From assembly GCA_964650315.1 (NCBI GenBank), contig CAZYQE010000002.1, positions 62,001 through 126,000 of the forward strand: a stretch of 64,000 nt of DNA, read 5' to 3'. Every line of letters starts with the position of its first letter. Position 1 is the stretch's first letter. A program made the position numbers and the translations under genes. The stretch comes from CAJMSU01 sp964650315 (lineage in GTDB: Bacteria; Bacillota_I; Bacilli_A; RF39; UBA660). This document shows, in pieces, positions 51,766 through 60,363 of this stretch. The notes beneath the pieces are model-generated. The model saw only the letters and a program-made list of their open reading frames with translations, searched no databases and was not told the DNA's origin.

Positions 51766-52983
51766 ATGGATAAACCTTTAGCTATAAAACTTGCCCCTAC
51801 TAAATTAAATGAAGTTATTGGACAATCTCATTTAATTGGTAAAGGTAAAATATTAACTAATTTAGTTAAGAATAAGAAATTATTTTCTATGATATTATAT
51901 GGTAAACCAGGTATTGGTAAAACTTCTATTGCCAATGTATTAGTAAATGAGCTTGATTTAAGATATAGGTTTTTAAACGCTACTATTAATACTAAAAAAG
52001 ATATAGATACAGTTATAGAAGAAGCTAAAATGTATGATGGTATAGTTTTAATAATGGATGAAATTCATAGATTAAATAAAGATAAACAAGATATATTACT
52101 GCCACAATTAGAATCTGGATTAATTACTTTAATAGGTATGACTACATCTAATCCATATCATTCTATTAATCCAGCTATTAGAAGTAGATGCCAATTATTT
52201 GAACTTAATGAGTTAACTACTAAAGATATTATAAAAGGACTTAAAAAAGCTATAAAACACCCTGATTTAGACGGTATAAAGATAGATGATAAAAGTATAG
52301 AAGGAATCGCTAAACTCTCTGGAAATGACCTTAGATATGCTTATAATCTATTAGAGATTGCATACTACTCTACTGATGATAAAACTATTACTATAGATAA
52401 AATAAAAAATATAAATTCTAAACCAGTATTCTTCTCAGATAAAAATAGTGATGGTCATTATGATGTATTAAGTGGATTACAAAAGTCTATACGTGGTAGT
52501 GATATAGATGCATCACTTCACTATTTAGCTAGATTAGTAACTGAAGGAGATCTAGATTCAATATATAGAAGACTATCAGTAATAGCTTATGAAGATATAG
52601 GACTTGCAAATCCTGCTATTGGACCTAGATTAAATGCTGCAATTAATGCAGCAGAGCGAGTCGGATTGCCAGAAGCTAGAATACCTCTAGGAACTATAGT
52701 ATCAGAAATGGCTTTATCTCCAAAAAGTAATACTGCTCATATAGCGTTTGATTCTGCATTAGAAGATATAGAACAAGGTAATGTAGGCACAATACCAAAA
52801 CATTTAAAAACAAATTCTAAAGATTATAAATATCCTCATAATTATGAAGGATCATATGTAGTACAACAATATCTTCCTGATAAAATAAAAAATAAAAAAT
52901 ACTACACTCCTAAAGATATAGGATATGAAAAAAATCTAAAAGAAATATATGATAAATTAAACAAAATAAAAGAAAGCAAATAG
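51766..52983 (+). CDS. rarA: Replication-associated recombination ATPase RarA (MgsA)
   Basis: 405 residues. AAA+ clamp-loader relative that acts at stalled forks. It has Walker A GKPGIGKTS, Walker B IMDEIHRL, sensor 1 GMTTSNPYHS, and the C-terminal tetramerisation domain with SDIDASLHYLARL and EDIGLANP. GGTGATAATT before ATG 51766 fixes the start. It ends with a strong terminator shared with the converging lipoprotein gene. Confidence 0.94.
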   Translation: MDKPLAIKLAPTKLNEVIGQSHLIGKGKILTNLVKNKKLFSMILYGKPGIGKTSIANVLVNELDLRYRFLNATINTKKDIDTVIEEAKMYDGIVLIMDEIHRLNKDKQDILLPQLESGLITLIGMTTSNPYHSINPAIRSRCQLFELNELTTKDIIKGLKKAIKHPDLDGIKIDDKSIEGIAKLSGNDLRYAYNLLEIAYYSTDDKTITIDKIKNINSKPVFFSDKNSDGHYDVLSGLQKSIRGSDIDASLHYLARLVTEGDLDSIYRRLSVIAYEDIGLANPAIGPRLNAAINAAERVGLPEARIPLGTIVSEMALSPKSNTAHIAFDSALEDIEQGNVGTIPKHLKTNSKDYKYPHNYEGSYVVQQYLPDKIKNKKYYTPKDIGYEKNLKEIYDKLNKIKESK

Positions 52984-52993
52984 CTTTCTTTTT
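52968..52993 (+). terminator. Bidirectional intrinsic terminator
   Basis: The 10-bp stem AAAAGAAAGC / GCTTTCTTTT has a 5-base loop that includes the rarA stop region. It lies between converging genes. Confidence 0.9.
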
Positions 52994-52997
52994 ATTA

Positions 52998-53429
52998 TTA
53001 CTTAATTTCACAAGTATAACCAGTTTTTTCTAAGGCTTTCTTACCTTTTTCTGGTGTAGTCATTTTCTTAGAAATATCATCACTAAGTTTATGAACATCT
53101 AATACAGAATAAACTTTTAAATGTTTATTTTTAATAGATTGTTTACAACTCTTAAATGAATCTTTATACTCAGTCATTGCTTCTTTAACTATTTTACAAA
53201 AATCTTGTTTTTCAAATAATTTAAGTTGTGAACTATTATAACTAGATAAATCCATATCATAATTAAAATCAATAGTTTTAATAGAATTACCTACAAATCC
53301 AACATTAAATTCAATATCTACCCCACTAGCATTTTGAGTACAAACTAATTTTTTCTTATTTCCAGTAGAACAACCTACTAATACTAATGATAAAACAACT
53401 ACCATTAAAATAACACCGTATTTTTTCAT
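52998..53429 (-). CDS. Lipoprotein, DUF1307/YehR-like
   Basis: 143 residues. The signal peptide ends in LVGC (Cys about 20). The mature part has KLVCTQ, two more Cys in the middle (FCKIV, SCKQS) and one at the end (YTCEIK), and resembles the small extracellular domain of YehR-type lipoproteins. The substrate or partner is unknown. AGGAGG precedes the ATG. It follows holA on the same strand but has its own ribosome site and may have its own promoter. Confidence 0.75.
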   Translation of the reverse strand: MKKYGVILMVVVLSLVLVGCSTGNKKKLVCTQNASGVDIEFNVGFVGNSIKTIDFNYDMDLSSYNSSQLKLFEKQDFCKIVKEAMTEYKDSFKSCKQSIKNKHLKVYSVLDVHKLSDDISKKMTTPEKGKKALEKTGYTCEIK

Positions 53430-53464
53430 AACTACCTCCTATAATCAAATTGTATCATATATAA

Positions 53465-54403
53465 TTAATTTTTCAAGTTAATTATAAATAAATCTATTAA
53501 GAATTCTCCATCTACATCTTTAGTCTTCATATCTAAATCAATATTAAATAAATTTCTAATTAATTCTAATAGTTCAGATTCATTATAATAATCAATAAGT
53601 TCTTTAGTCTTTTTTACTCTATATTCAGACTCATCTAATATTTTAGATATTTTAATATTATTAAATCCTCTATTATATAGTATTTTAACTTGATAAATTA
53701 TCCTTATTTGACTAGCCATTAACCCTATTAAAGAAATAGGCTCTACATTATTATCTTTTAGTTTATTATAACAAACTAATGCATTATATTTATCTTTCTG
53801 AAATAAATATTTAACAAATTCAAAAGTTAACTTTTGAATATCTATACTACTATCTATTAATAAATCATCTATATCATCAGTAGTAATATTCTTATCATTA
53901 TCTTTATAACTTATTAATTTTTGACATTCAGAATGTATTCTATCAAAATCATTATTACAATACTCATTTATTTTTCTTAATACACCAGTATCTAGATTAT
54001 ACCCATTTAATTCTTTTTTTATAAATTCTACAGTATTATCAGAAGATTCCTGATAAACCATTTTTTTCTTTAATTCTTTAGTTATTTTTTTCGTATTATT
54101 AAGTTTATTAGCAGTAATAATAAGTAAATTATTTTCACTAGGATTATCTAGATATTTTATTAAATGATTATAATCATCTTTATTTGAATCAATACTAAAA
54201 TTATCTATATTATTAATTACTATTACTTTTTTATCAGTAAATAAGCCATAAGAATCTAAATCATCTAATGCATTTTTTAATTCTACGTCATTAAGATCAT
54301 AATAATTAATAATTGCTTGATCAAATTTTTCTTTTTCTATAATATTTTTAATTTTATTTTTAATTATTATAGAATTATTATTTTCTATTAAATAACTATT
54401 CAC
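53465..54403 (-). CDS. holA: DNA polymerase III delta subunit
   Basis: 312 residues. Clamp-loader subunit that opens the sliding clamp. It is a divergent AAA+-fold protein without Walker motifs, as usual for HolA. Family features are the DLDSYGLFTDKKVIVINNI strand-helix (split: SYGLFTDKKVIVI) and the C-terminal region KLTFEFVKYLF and LIGLMASQIRIIYQVK. The start codon is GTG, overlapping the end of alaS by 8 bases, with only a weak ribosome site, so translation is probably coupled to alaS. Confidence 0.9.
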   Translation of the reverse strand: MNSYLIENNNSIIIKNKIKNIIEKEKFDQAIINYYDLNDVELKNALDDLDSYGLFTDKKVIVINNIDNFSIDSNKDDYNHLIKYLDNPSENNLLIITANKLNNTKKITKELKKKMVYQESSDNTVEFIKKELNGYNLDTGVLRKINEYCNNDFDRIHSECQKLISYKDNDKNITTDDIDDLLIDSSIDIQKLTFEFVKYLFQKDKYNALVCYNKLKDNNVEPISLIGLMASQIRIIYQVKILYNRGFNNIKISKILDESEYRVKKTKELIDYYNESELLELIRNLFNIDLDMKTKDVDGEFLIDLFIINLKN

Positions 54404-57089
54404 TACTATTTAACACTTTCTCTACATTATTTAAAACATTATCTAGATTAGTAATATCTTTTCCTCCACCTTGAGCAAAAGTATTACTTCCACCACCATT
54501 ACCTCCTGTTTCAACGCTTACTTCTTTTACTACTTCTCCTGCATTAATAGAAGAATTACTACGAGCTACAAAATTAATAATAGAATTATTCTTAATATTA
54601 GCAAATAATATAAATCCTTTATCCATATTAGTTATTAAAGTATCAGCTATAGATTTTAAACTATTTATATCTTCATCTTCTACTTTCATAACCAAACCTT
54701 TAATAGAACCATAATCTTTTATATTATTTCTATAATTATCTATATCGATTAAAGCAGTATTTTGTCTTAACTCTTTATACTTCTTTTCTAAAAGTTTTAC
54801 TTCATTATGTATATATTGAAGTTCATTTTTACAAAATACTATGTCTTTATATGACATAGGAGTATTATTACTAATATCTACATCAAATTCTAAATTATTT
54901 CCAGTTTTTTTAGCATCATCTAAAATAGCTTTAGCTTTCATTAATAATCTAACTATTTCATCTTTATACGGTTTAGTAAATCTTCCTAATACATCTTCTA
55001 TTCTACTACCTGTAGTTGCTTCTATTCTATAAACATTACTTCCTTTAGATTCACAAGAATAAATAGCAAATTTTTCTATATCTCTAGTATTAACTGCATG
55101 TGTACCACCACATAATTCAACTGATTTACCAATCTTTACTACTCTAACCATATCAGAATACTTCTCATCAAACAAAGCCATAGCACCTAATTCTTTAGCT
55201 TTATTAATCGGCATAACTTCAGTAGAAACAATAATATGTTCATTAATCATATTATTAACAAAATCTTCTACTTCTATTAACTTATCATCAGATATCTTAT
55301 TAGAACAAGTAAAATCAAATCTTAATTTATTATCATCAACATAACTACCAGATTGTTTAATGTTTTTAGATATTAATTCTTGTAATGCATACTGTAACAT
55401 ATGGACACTAGAATGGTTATGCTCAGTATTCTTTCTCTTATCTTTATCTAAAACTAATTCACATTCATCACCAGTAGATATAACACCAGCCAGTAATTTA
55501 ACTTTATGTATATGTTGACCATTAGGAGCCTTAAAAACGTCTAATACACGAGCTTTAAAACTTTTACCTACAATCATACCAGTATCACTAACTTGACCAC
55601 CAGACTCTGCATAAAAACATGTTCTGTCTAAAGCAATATAAGTATCATGATCAATACTATCTACAATTTCATCTTTAGAAAAGATTGCAGTTACTTTACT
55701 CTTTAATCTATATAAACCATATACAAATTCACTAGGAGTCTTAAAAGTTAATAAAACTTGTTTTTGATTAGCCATAGAAGTAGTATTTTTAATATTCTTT
55801 CTAGCTAAATCTTTCTGATTCTTCATACATTCATTGAATTCATCTACTGATACAGAATAACCTTGTTCTTTTAAATACTCTTCAGTAAGTTCAAAAGGAA
55901 AACCATAAGTATCATATAACTTAAAAGCATCCTTACCACTAATTACCCCATCACTAGAATGTTTAACTAATTCTTTAAGTCTTTTCTCACCCGCTTCTAA
56001 TGTTTTAAAGAATAATTTTTCTTCTTCTAAAACTAAAACTTCTACATGAGGTCTTTTATCTAATAAATAAGGATAAGCATCTTTCATAACATCTACTACT
56101 TCAGATACTAATTTATACATAAATGGTTCACTAAAACCAATTACTTTACCAAATCTAACACTACGACGAAGTAATCTTCTAAGTACATAACCACGTCCAG
56201 TATTACCAAAATACTCTCCATCTGCCAAAGCAAAAGTAATAGCTCTAATATGATCTACAATAATTTTAAATTCCTTTTGTCCAGTATAATCATATCCAGA
56301 TAAAGATTCTAAATGATCTATTATAGGTTTAAATAAATCAGTTTCAAAATTACTATCTACATCTTGGAATATACAGCAAAATCTCTCAAGTCCAGCCCCA
56401 GTATCAATATTCTTACTAGGTAGTTCTTCATAATTAGCTCTATCCACTCCACTTTTAGCATTATATTGACTAAATACATTATTCCATATTTCAACATAAC
56501 GTTCTTGATCTTTATCATTTTTAAATTTATCAAAAGCATCTCCATTAGGATCATACTTTTCTCCCCTATCAAAGAAAATCTCAGAATCAGGTCCACAAGG
56601 ACCTTCCCCTATTTCCCAAAAATTACCTTCTATAGAAACAATATGACTAGGATCTAATCCTAACTCAATCCATTTATTCTTAGTATCAAGATCAGATGGA
56701 TAATATGTTACAAATAATAACTCTTTAGGAATACCATAATAATCAGAAGAAGTTAATAATTCATAAGCATATTCTATTGCTTCTTCTCTAAAATAATCTC
56801 CTATAGAAAAATTACCCATCATTTCAAAAAAAGTTAAATGTCTTTTAGTAATACCAACATTATCAATATCATTAGTACGAATACATTTTTGTATATTAAC
56901 CATTCTTCTATTATTAGGAACTTCTCTACCATCAAAGAATTTCTTTAAAGGAGCAACTCCTGCATTAATCCATAATAAAGTATCATCATTAACAGGTATT
57001 AATGAAGCACTATCTATTTTTTCATGATTTTTACTCTCAAAAAAATCAAACCATATCTTTCTAATTTCATTATGAGATTTAAACTCCAT
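54396..57089 (-). CDS. alaS: Alanyl-tRNA synthetase
   Basis: 897 residues, close to the normal size. The class II catalytic core (IRKIWFDFFESKNH at the N-terminus, GPCGPDSEIF near 163), the editing domain with HNHSSVH near 558 and the zinc Cys of CGGTHA near 663, and the C-Ala domain (GGNGGGSNTFAQGGG near 870) are intact. An ATG at 57098 immediately touches the GGGAG site, so I choose ATG 57089, which sits 9 bases after it and 1 base after the cmk stop. An alanine-specific T-box lies at the head of its operon. Confidence 0.96.
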   Translation of the reverse strand: MEFKSHNEIRKIWFDFFESKNHEKIDSASLIPVNDDTLLWINAGVAPLKKFFDGREVPNNRRMVNIQKCIRTNDIDNVGITKRHLTFFEMMGNFSIGDYFREEAIEYAYELLTSSDYYGIPKELLFVTYYPSDLDTKNKWIELGLDPSHIVSIEGNFWEIGEGPCGPDSEIFFDRGEKYDPNGDAFDKFKNDKDQERYVEIWNNVFSQYNAKSGVDRANYEELPSKNIDTGAGLERFCCIFQDVDSNFETDLFKPIIDHLESLSGYDYTGQKEFKIIVDHIRAITFALADGEYFGNTGRGYVLRRLLRRSVRFGKVIGFSEPFMYKLVSEVVDVMKDAYPYLLDKRPHVEVLVLEEEKLFFKTLEAGEKRLKELVKHSSDGVISGKDAFKLYDTYGFPFELTEEYLKEQGYSVSVDEFNECMKNQKDLARKNIKNTTSMANQKQVLLTFKTPSEFVYGLYRLKSKVTAIFSKDEIVDSIDHDTYIALDRTCFYAESGGQVSDTGMIVGKSFKARVLDVFKAPNGQHIHKVKLLAGVISTGDECELVLDKDKRKNTEHNHSSVHMLQYALQELISKNIKQSGSYVDDNKLRFDFTCSNKISDDKLIEVEDFVNNMINEHIIVSTEVMPINKAKELGAMALFDEKYSDMVRVVKIGKSVELCGGTHAVNTRDIEKFAIYSCESKGSNVYRIEATTGSRIEDVLGRFTKPYKDEIVRLLMKAKAILDDAKKTGNNLEFDVDISNNTPMSYKDIVFCKNELQYIHNEVKLLEKKYKELRQNTALIDIDNYRNNIKDYGSIKGLVMKVEDEDINSLKSIADTLITNMDKGFILFANIKNNSIINFVARSNSSINAGEVVKEVSVETGGNGGGSNTFAQGGGKDITNLDNVLNNVEKVLNSSE

Positions 57090-57090
57090 A

Positions 57091-57741
57091 TTATTCATCT
57101 CCCTTAATATAATTAACTACTTTTTCAACTACTTCATCTATAGTTAAATTAGTAGTATCTATATATATTTGATCATCTGTACGCATTAGTGCACCTACTT
57201 CTTTATGCATATCATTATAATCTCTAGTCTTAATACTTTCTAATATTTCATCATAAGACATATCTATATTATTTTCTTTATTTTGTTTATATCTACGATT
57301 AGCTCTCTCTTCTACAGAAGCATCTAAATAAAACTTATAATCTGCATCAGGAAATACAACAGTAGTAATATCTCTACCTTCCATAATTACATCTTTACCA
57401 GAAGCCATCTTTCTTTGTAAATCAACCATATTTTCACGTAATTTAACAATACTAGATACTTTAGAAACAATACTAGATACTTCTTTAGTTCTAATTTCTT
57501 TACTTATATCTTCTCCATCTAAATAAACATTACCATCTTTATCAAAATTTATTTTAGAAGAAATAGATAAATCAACAATAGCATCATGATCATCTAAATC
57601 AATATTATTTTTTAATACTGCATAGGCTATCGCTCTATAGGTTGCACCTGTATCAATATTAGTTAAATTAAGTTTTTTAGCAACTTCCTCAGTAATAGTA
57701 CCTTTACCACTACCAGCTGGTCCATCAATTGCTATTATCAT
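57091..57741 (-). CDS. cmk: Cytidylate kinase
   Basis: 216 residues. It phosphorylates CMP and dCMP. P-loop AIDGPAGSGKGT at 4-15, the NMP-binding loop NIDTGATYRAIAYAV, the EGRDITTVVFPDA segment, and the Arg-rich lid ERANRRYKQ are typical. The ATG overlaps the stop (TGA) of the preceding kinase-like gene, so the two are translationally coupled, and alaS follows directly. Confidence 0.95.
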   Translation of the reverse strand: MIIAIDGPAGSGKGTITEEVAKKLNLTNIDTGATYRAIAYAVLKNNIDLDDHDAIVDLSISSKINFDKDGNVYLDGEDISKEIRTKEVSSIVSKVSSIVKLRENMVDLQRKMASGKDVIMEGRDITTVVFPDADYKFYLDASVEERANRRYKQNKENNIDMSYDEILESIKTRDYNDMHKEVGALMRTDDQIYIDTTNLTIDEVVEKVVNYIKGDE

Positions 57742-58283
57742 ATAACCTCACCATCTTCACCATTTAAAATAGAATCTACTTGTTTTAATAATTTATCTTT
57801 AGAAGTATTATAAATAGTATAATCATATTTATTATAATTATCTAATTCCACTTCAGTAATATGCATCTTTTCTTTTTCAGTTAATTCATTATCATAACCT
57901 TCACGTATTATATGAACAATTTTAATATCATCAAATCTTTTCTTTAATTCTTCAAATTCACTAATTAACCTACCATCAGTAATAATAAATACTTGAAAAT
58001 AATTTTTTAATATATCAATATCTTCACATAATCTATCTATTAAGAAAAACTTCTTACCTAGTTTATTTTGTATTACATCAACACCCATTTCTTGAAAAAA
58101 TTCTCTTGGTTTTTCTTTTAAATCACCATTCCAACTAAAATAATTCTTTGCATACTCATATAAAGGCGCAGTAATATGCAAAATACATGCATTTTCTCCT
58201 TTATAATCAAATTGCTCCTTCATATATTTACCAACTAAATCTTTACCAGAACTAGCTTTTCCTGCTAATAAGAATATTTTCAT
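57738..58283 (-). CDS. P-loop nucleoside-monophosphate-kinase-like protein
   Basis: 181 residues. The Walker A motif is LLAGKASSGKD at 4-14, and the later TDGRLISEF and IIREGYDNEL segments resemble deoxynucleotide monophosphate kinases and dephospho-CoA kinase relatives. No lid Arg cluster is obvious, so the substrate is uncertain. It is the first gene of the T-box-controlled operon ahead of cmk, alaS and holA. AAGGAGGA precedes the ATG. Confidence 0.75.
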   Translation of the reverse strand: MKIFLLAGKASSGKDLVGKYMKEQFDYKGENACILHITAPLYEYAKNYFSWNGDLKEKPREFFQEMGVDVIQNKLGKKFFLIDRLCEDIDILKNYFQVFIITDGRLISEFEELKKRFDDIKIVHIIREGYDNELTEKEKMHITEVELDNYNKYDYTIYNTSKDKLLKQVDSILNGEDGEVI

Positions 58284-58300
58284 AAATCCTCCTTTTATTC

Positions 58301-58478
58301 AAATAAAAGACCACTATAGGAGGACAAAGTCCGGTACCATCCTACATTGGTCTTAATTTTTATAACGGTATCCCGTAAAGCTCATAAAGTAGCTTCCTAA
58401 CATAATAATAAATCTTTACACCAACCAGATTCTCTCTATAAATATTATTATTAGTACTCATCTTTACTCATCGCTTTA
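58301..58478 (-). promoter_or_regulatory. T-box riboswitch, alanine specificity (specifier GCU)
   Basis: The minus-strand leader of the kinase-cmk-alaS-holA operon. Stem I: CTAATAATAATA pairs with TATTATTA..TTAG around an AGAGAG bulge. Below it lies an internal loop with ATGAGTA on one side and GAA-GCT-A on the other, closed by TAAAG/CTTTA. GCT (58393-58391) is the specifier codon for Ala. Stem III is ACGG-GATA-CCGT (58376-58365). The T-box sequence AATGTAGGATGGTACCGG (58348-58331) carries UGGU, matching an ACCA tRNA end. The terminator (58354-58301) pairs AAGACCA with TGGTCTT and continues up to the GGAC/GTCC hairpin. Uncharged tRNA-Ala should prevent termination. Confidence 0.9.
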
Positions 58479-58515
58479 TAAATATTTCATATATATTTTA
58501 CCAAATTTAACTATT

Positions 58516-58542
58516 AAAGTAAATAATATTATTATTTACTTT
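58516..58542 (-). terminator. Perfect 12-bp inverted repeat at the end of the AI-2E permease gene
   Basis: AAAGTAAATAAT and its complement flank a 3-base centre, overlapping the permease stop codon. In the minus direction only TTT follows the stem, so termination may be partial. It lies just upstream of the T-box operon and may keep the two units apart. Confidence 0.6.
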
Positions 58543-59680
58543 TTACTTTATCCATAAAATTAATTTTCTCATCAACAAACCCAAAAATTACTTTACAACA
58601 AGCAATAACTGGAGTCGCAATAATCATACCAATTATTCCAAAGAAATGTCCAAATATTAATAATCCAGCCATTATAGTAACAGGATGTAATTTCATAGTA
58701 TGACCCATAATTAAAGGTTGATAGAAATTATTTTCTAATACTTGAACTACTATAATAGAAATAATAGTACATATACCAACCATAGGACTTATAGTGAACC
58801 CAACTATTACTGCTGGTACTGCTCCTATATATGGTCCAAAATATGGAATAACATCAGTTATTGCACAGAACAATGCAAATACAAGTGGTGCTTTTAAACC
58901 TGCTAAAGTAAGCCCAACACTTTGTGTAATAAATACAAAGAACATAACTATAAATACTCCTTGTACATAATGTCTAAGTGAACTATTTATTCTATTAGTT
59001 AATTCAACTGCATTACCCTTCCATTTTTTAGGAAGCATATTAATAAAACCATTATGTAATTTATCAAAATCATATAACATATAAAAACCAATCATTAATC
59101 CTAATACTACAGTAATACCTCCACTAATTAAAGCCCTAGCACAACTAATTAATGTATTAGGTAAATTAGTAGTAATATCATGTCCAAATTTTTCTAATCC
59201 AATATATAATTGATCTTTATATGAAGTTAAATCAAAATTATAATTATTACTTATATTCGCAATAAAATCATTTATAAACATTCTAATATCTCTTAAAGTA
59301 TCTGGAATACCAGCTAAGAAATCTTTAATCTGACTAGTAAAAGTTGGTAACATTAAATATATAACTAAAGATATAGTACCAAAGAAGACTAAATACACTA
59401 ATATACAACCAACTACCCTAGGAATCTTCTTAGTCTGTAACCATTTAACTACTGGATCAAATAACCAAGCTACTAGTAACCCAATAAATAAAGGTGAAAT
59501 AACTATTAAAAATTCTTTAACAACACTTAATACTTTCCACTCTTTAATTAAATATGTAATAAGTAAAATAACACATATAATAGCCATAAAGAAACCTATT
59601 CTAAGTATCTTTTTACCAGTAGATAACATATCATTTAAACTTTTAACATCAATTTCCTTATCCTTAGTATCCTTCTTCAT
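58532..59680 (-). CDS. AI-2E family transporter (PerM/YtvI-like permease)
   Basis: 382 residues with about eight membrane helices. Family segments are present: the N-terminal ISPLFIGLLVAWLFDPVVKW, the central ITDVIPYFGPYIGAVPAVIVGF, and the C-terminal GHFFGIIGMIIATPV. Members export small molecules or ions; sporulating Bacilli have a sporulation paralogue (YtvI), but nothing here tells which form this is. GGAGG precedes the start. It is a single gene. Confidence 0.9.
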   Translation of the reverse strand: MKKDTKDKEIDVKSLNDMLSTGKKILRIGFFMAIICVILLITYLIKEWKVLSVVKEFLIVISPLFIGLLVAWLFDPVVKWLQTKKIPRVVGCILVYLVFFGTISLVIYLMLPTFTSQIKDFLAGIPDTLRDIRMFINDFIANISNNYNFDLTSYKDQLYIGLEKFGHDITTNLPNTLISCARALISGGITVVLGLMIGFYMLYDFDKLHNGFINMLPKKWKGNAVELTNRINSSLRHYVQGVFIVMFFVFITQSVGLTLAGLKAPLVFALFCAITDVIPYFGPYIGAVPAVIVGFTISPMVGICTIISIIVVQVLENNFYQPLIMGHTMKLHPVTIMAGLLIFGHFFGIIGMIIATPVIACCKVIFGFVDEKINFMDKVKSK

Positions 59681-59767
59681 ACCAACTAGCCTCCTACTTT
59701 ATATAAGTATATCATAAATACTAGAAATTAACACTAATTAATTGTATAATATTCTTAGGTGATTTAC

Positions 59768-60349
59768 ATGAAAACAATATTAGAAAATACTACTAATGAA
59801 ATAATTGTTAAAAATTCAAAATTTATTACTATATTACATAATATAGATGATAATACAGATATTAATATAATATTAGAAGATTACAAAGAAAAATATCCTA
59901 AAGCTACTCATTATTGCTACGGATATATAACTGAAAATAAAAAGAAATCTAGTGATGATGGAGAGCCAGGTGGAACAGCTGGTACTCCAATATTAAATGT
60001 ATTAGAAAAAGAAGATATAATAAATACTATTGCTATCGTAATAAGATACTTTGGCGGAATAAAATTAGGGGCAGGAGGACTAGTAAGAGCTTATTCTAAA
60101 TCTATAAAAGAAGCTCTAAATAATTCTAATTTAATAGAATTAGAAGAAGGTTACCAAGTAGAAATAACATTTGATTATGATAACAAAAAAGATATTGATT
60201 ATAAATTAAAAAACTATGAAATTATAAACGAAGAATATTTAGATAAAATAACATATACTATATTAATACCAATCAATAGTATAGATAAAATCAATAATTA
60301 TAATTATAAAATTATTAATAAATTACTAATAAAAAAACAGAAGATTTAA
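59768..60349 (+). CDS. yigZ: YigZ/IMPACT family protein
   Basis: 193 residues. An N-terminal IMPACT domain with ATHYCYGYITE, SSDDGEPGGTAGTPIL and YFGGIKLGAGGLVRAY is followed by a ferredoxin-like C-terminal domain. The family has been linked to ribosome or translation-stress functions, and its reaction is not established. AGGTGATTTAC before ATG 59768 sets the start. A strong terminator closes it. Confidence 0.93.
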   Translation: MKTILENTTNEIIVKNSKFITILHNIDDNTDINIILEDYKEKYPKATHYCYGYITENKKKSSDDGEPGGTAGTPILNVLEKEDIINTIAIVIRYFGGIKLGAGGLVRAYSKSIKEALNNSNLIELEEGYQVEITFDYDNKKDIDYKLKNYEIINEEYLDKITYTILIPINSIDKINNYNYKIINKLLIKKQKI

Positions 60350-60363
60350 TCTTCTGTTTTTTA
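60331..60363 (+). terminator. Bidirectional intrinsic terminator
   Basis: A stem of about 15 bp runs from the A-run at 60331 to the T-run ending at 60363, around a 3-base loop at 60346-60348. It lies between yigZ and the converging surface-protein gene. Confidence 0.9.

Noticed and set aside
56357..56657. Open frames within alaS in other frames
   Set aside because: They lie inside the conserved AlaRS catalytic domain and are shadow frames caused by AT-rich codon use.
58315..58335. RNase P RNA-like string (GGACAAAGTCCGG)
   Set aside because: It is the apical part of the T-box terminator hairpin; no other RNase P RNA elements surround it.
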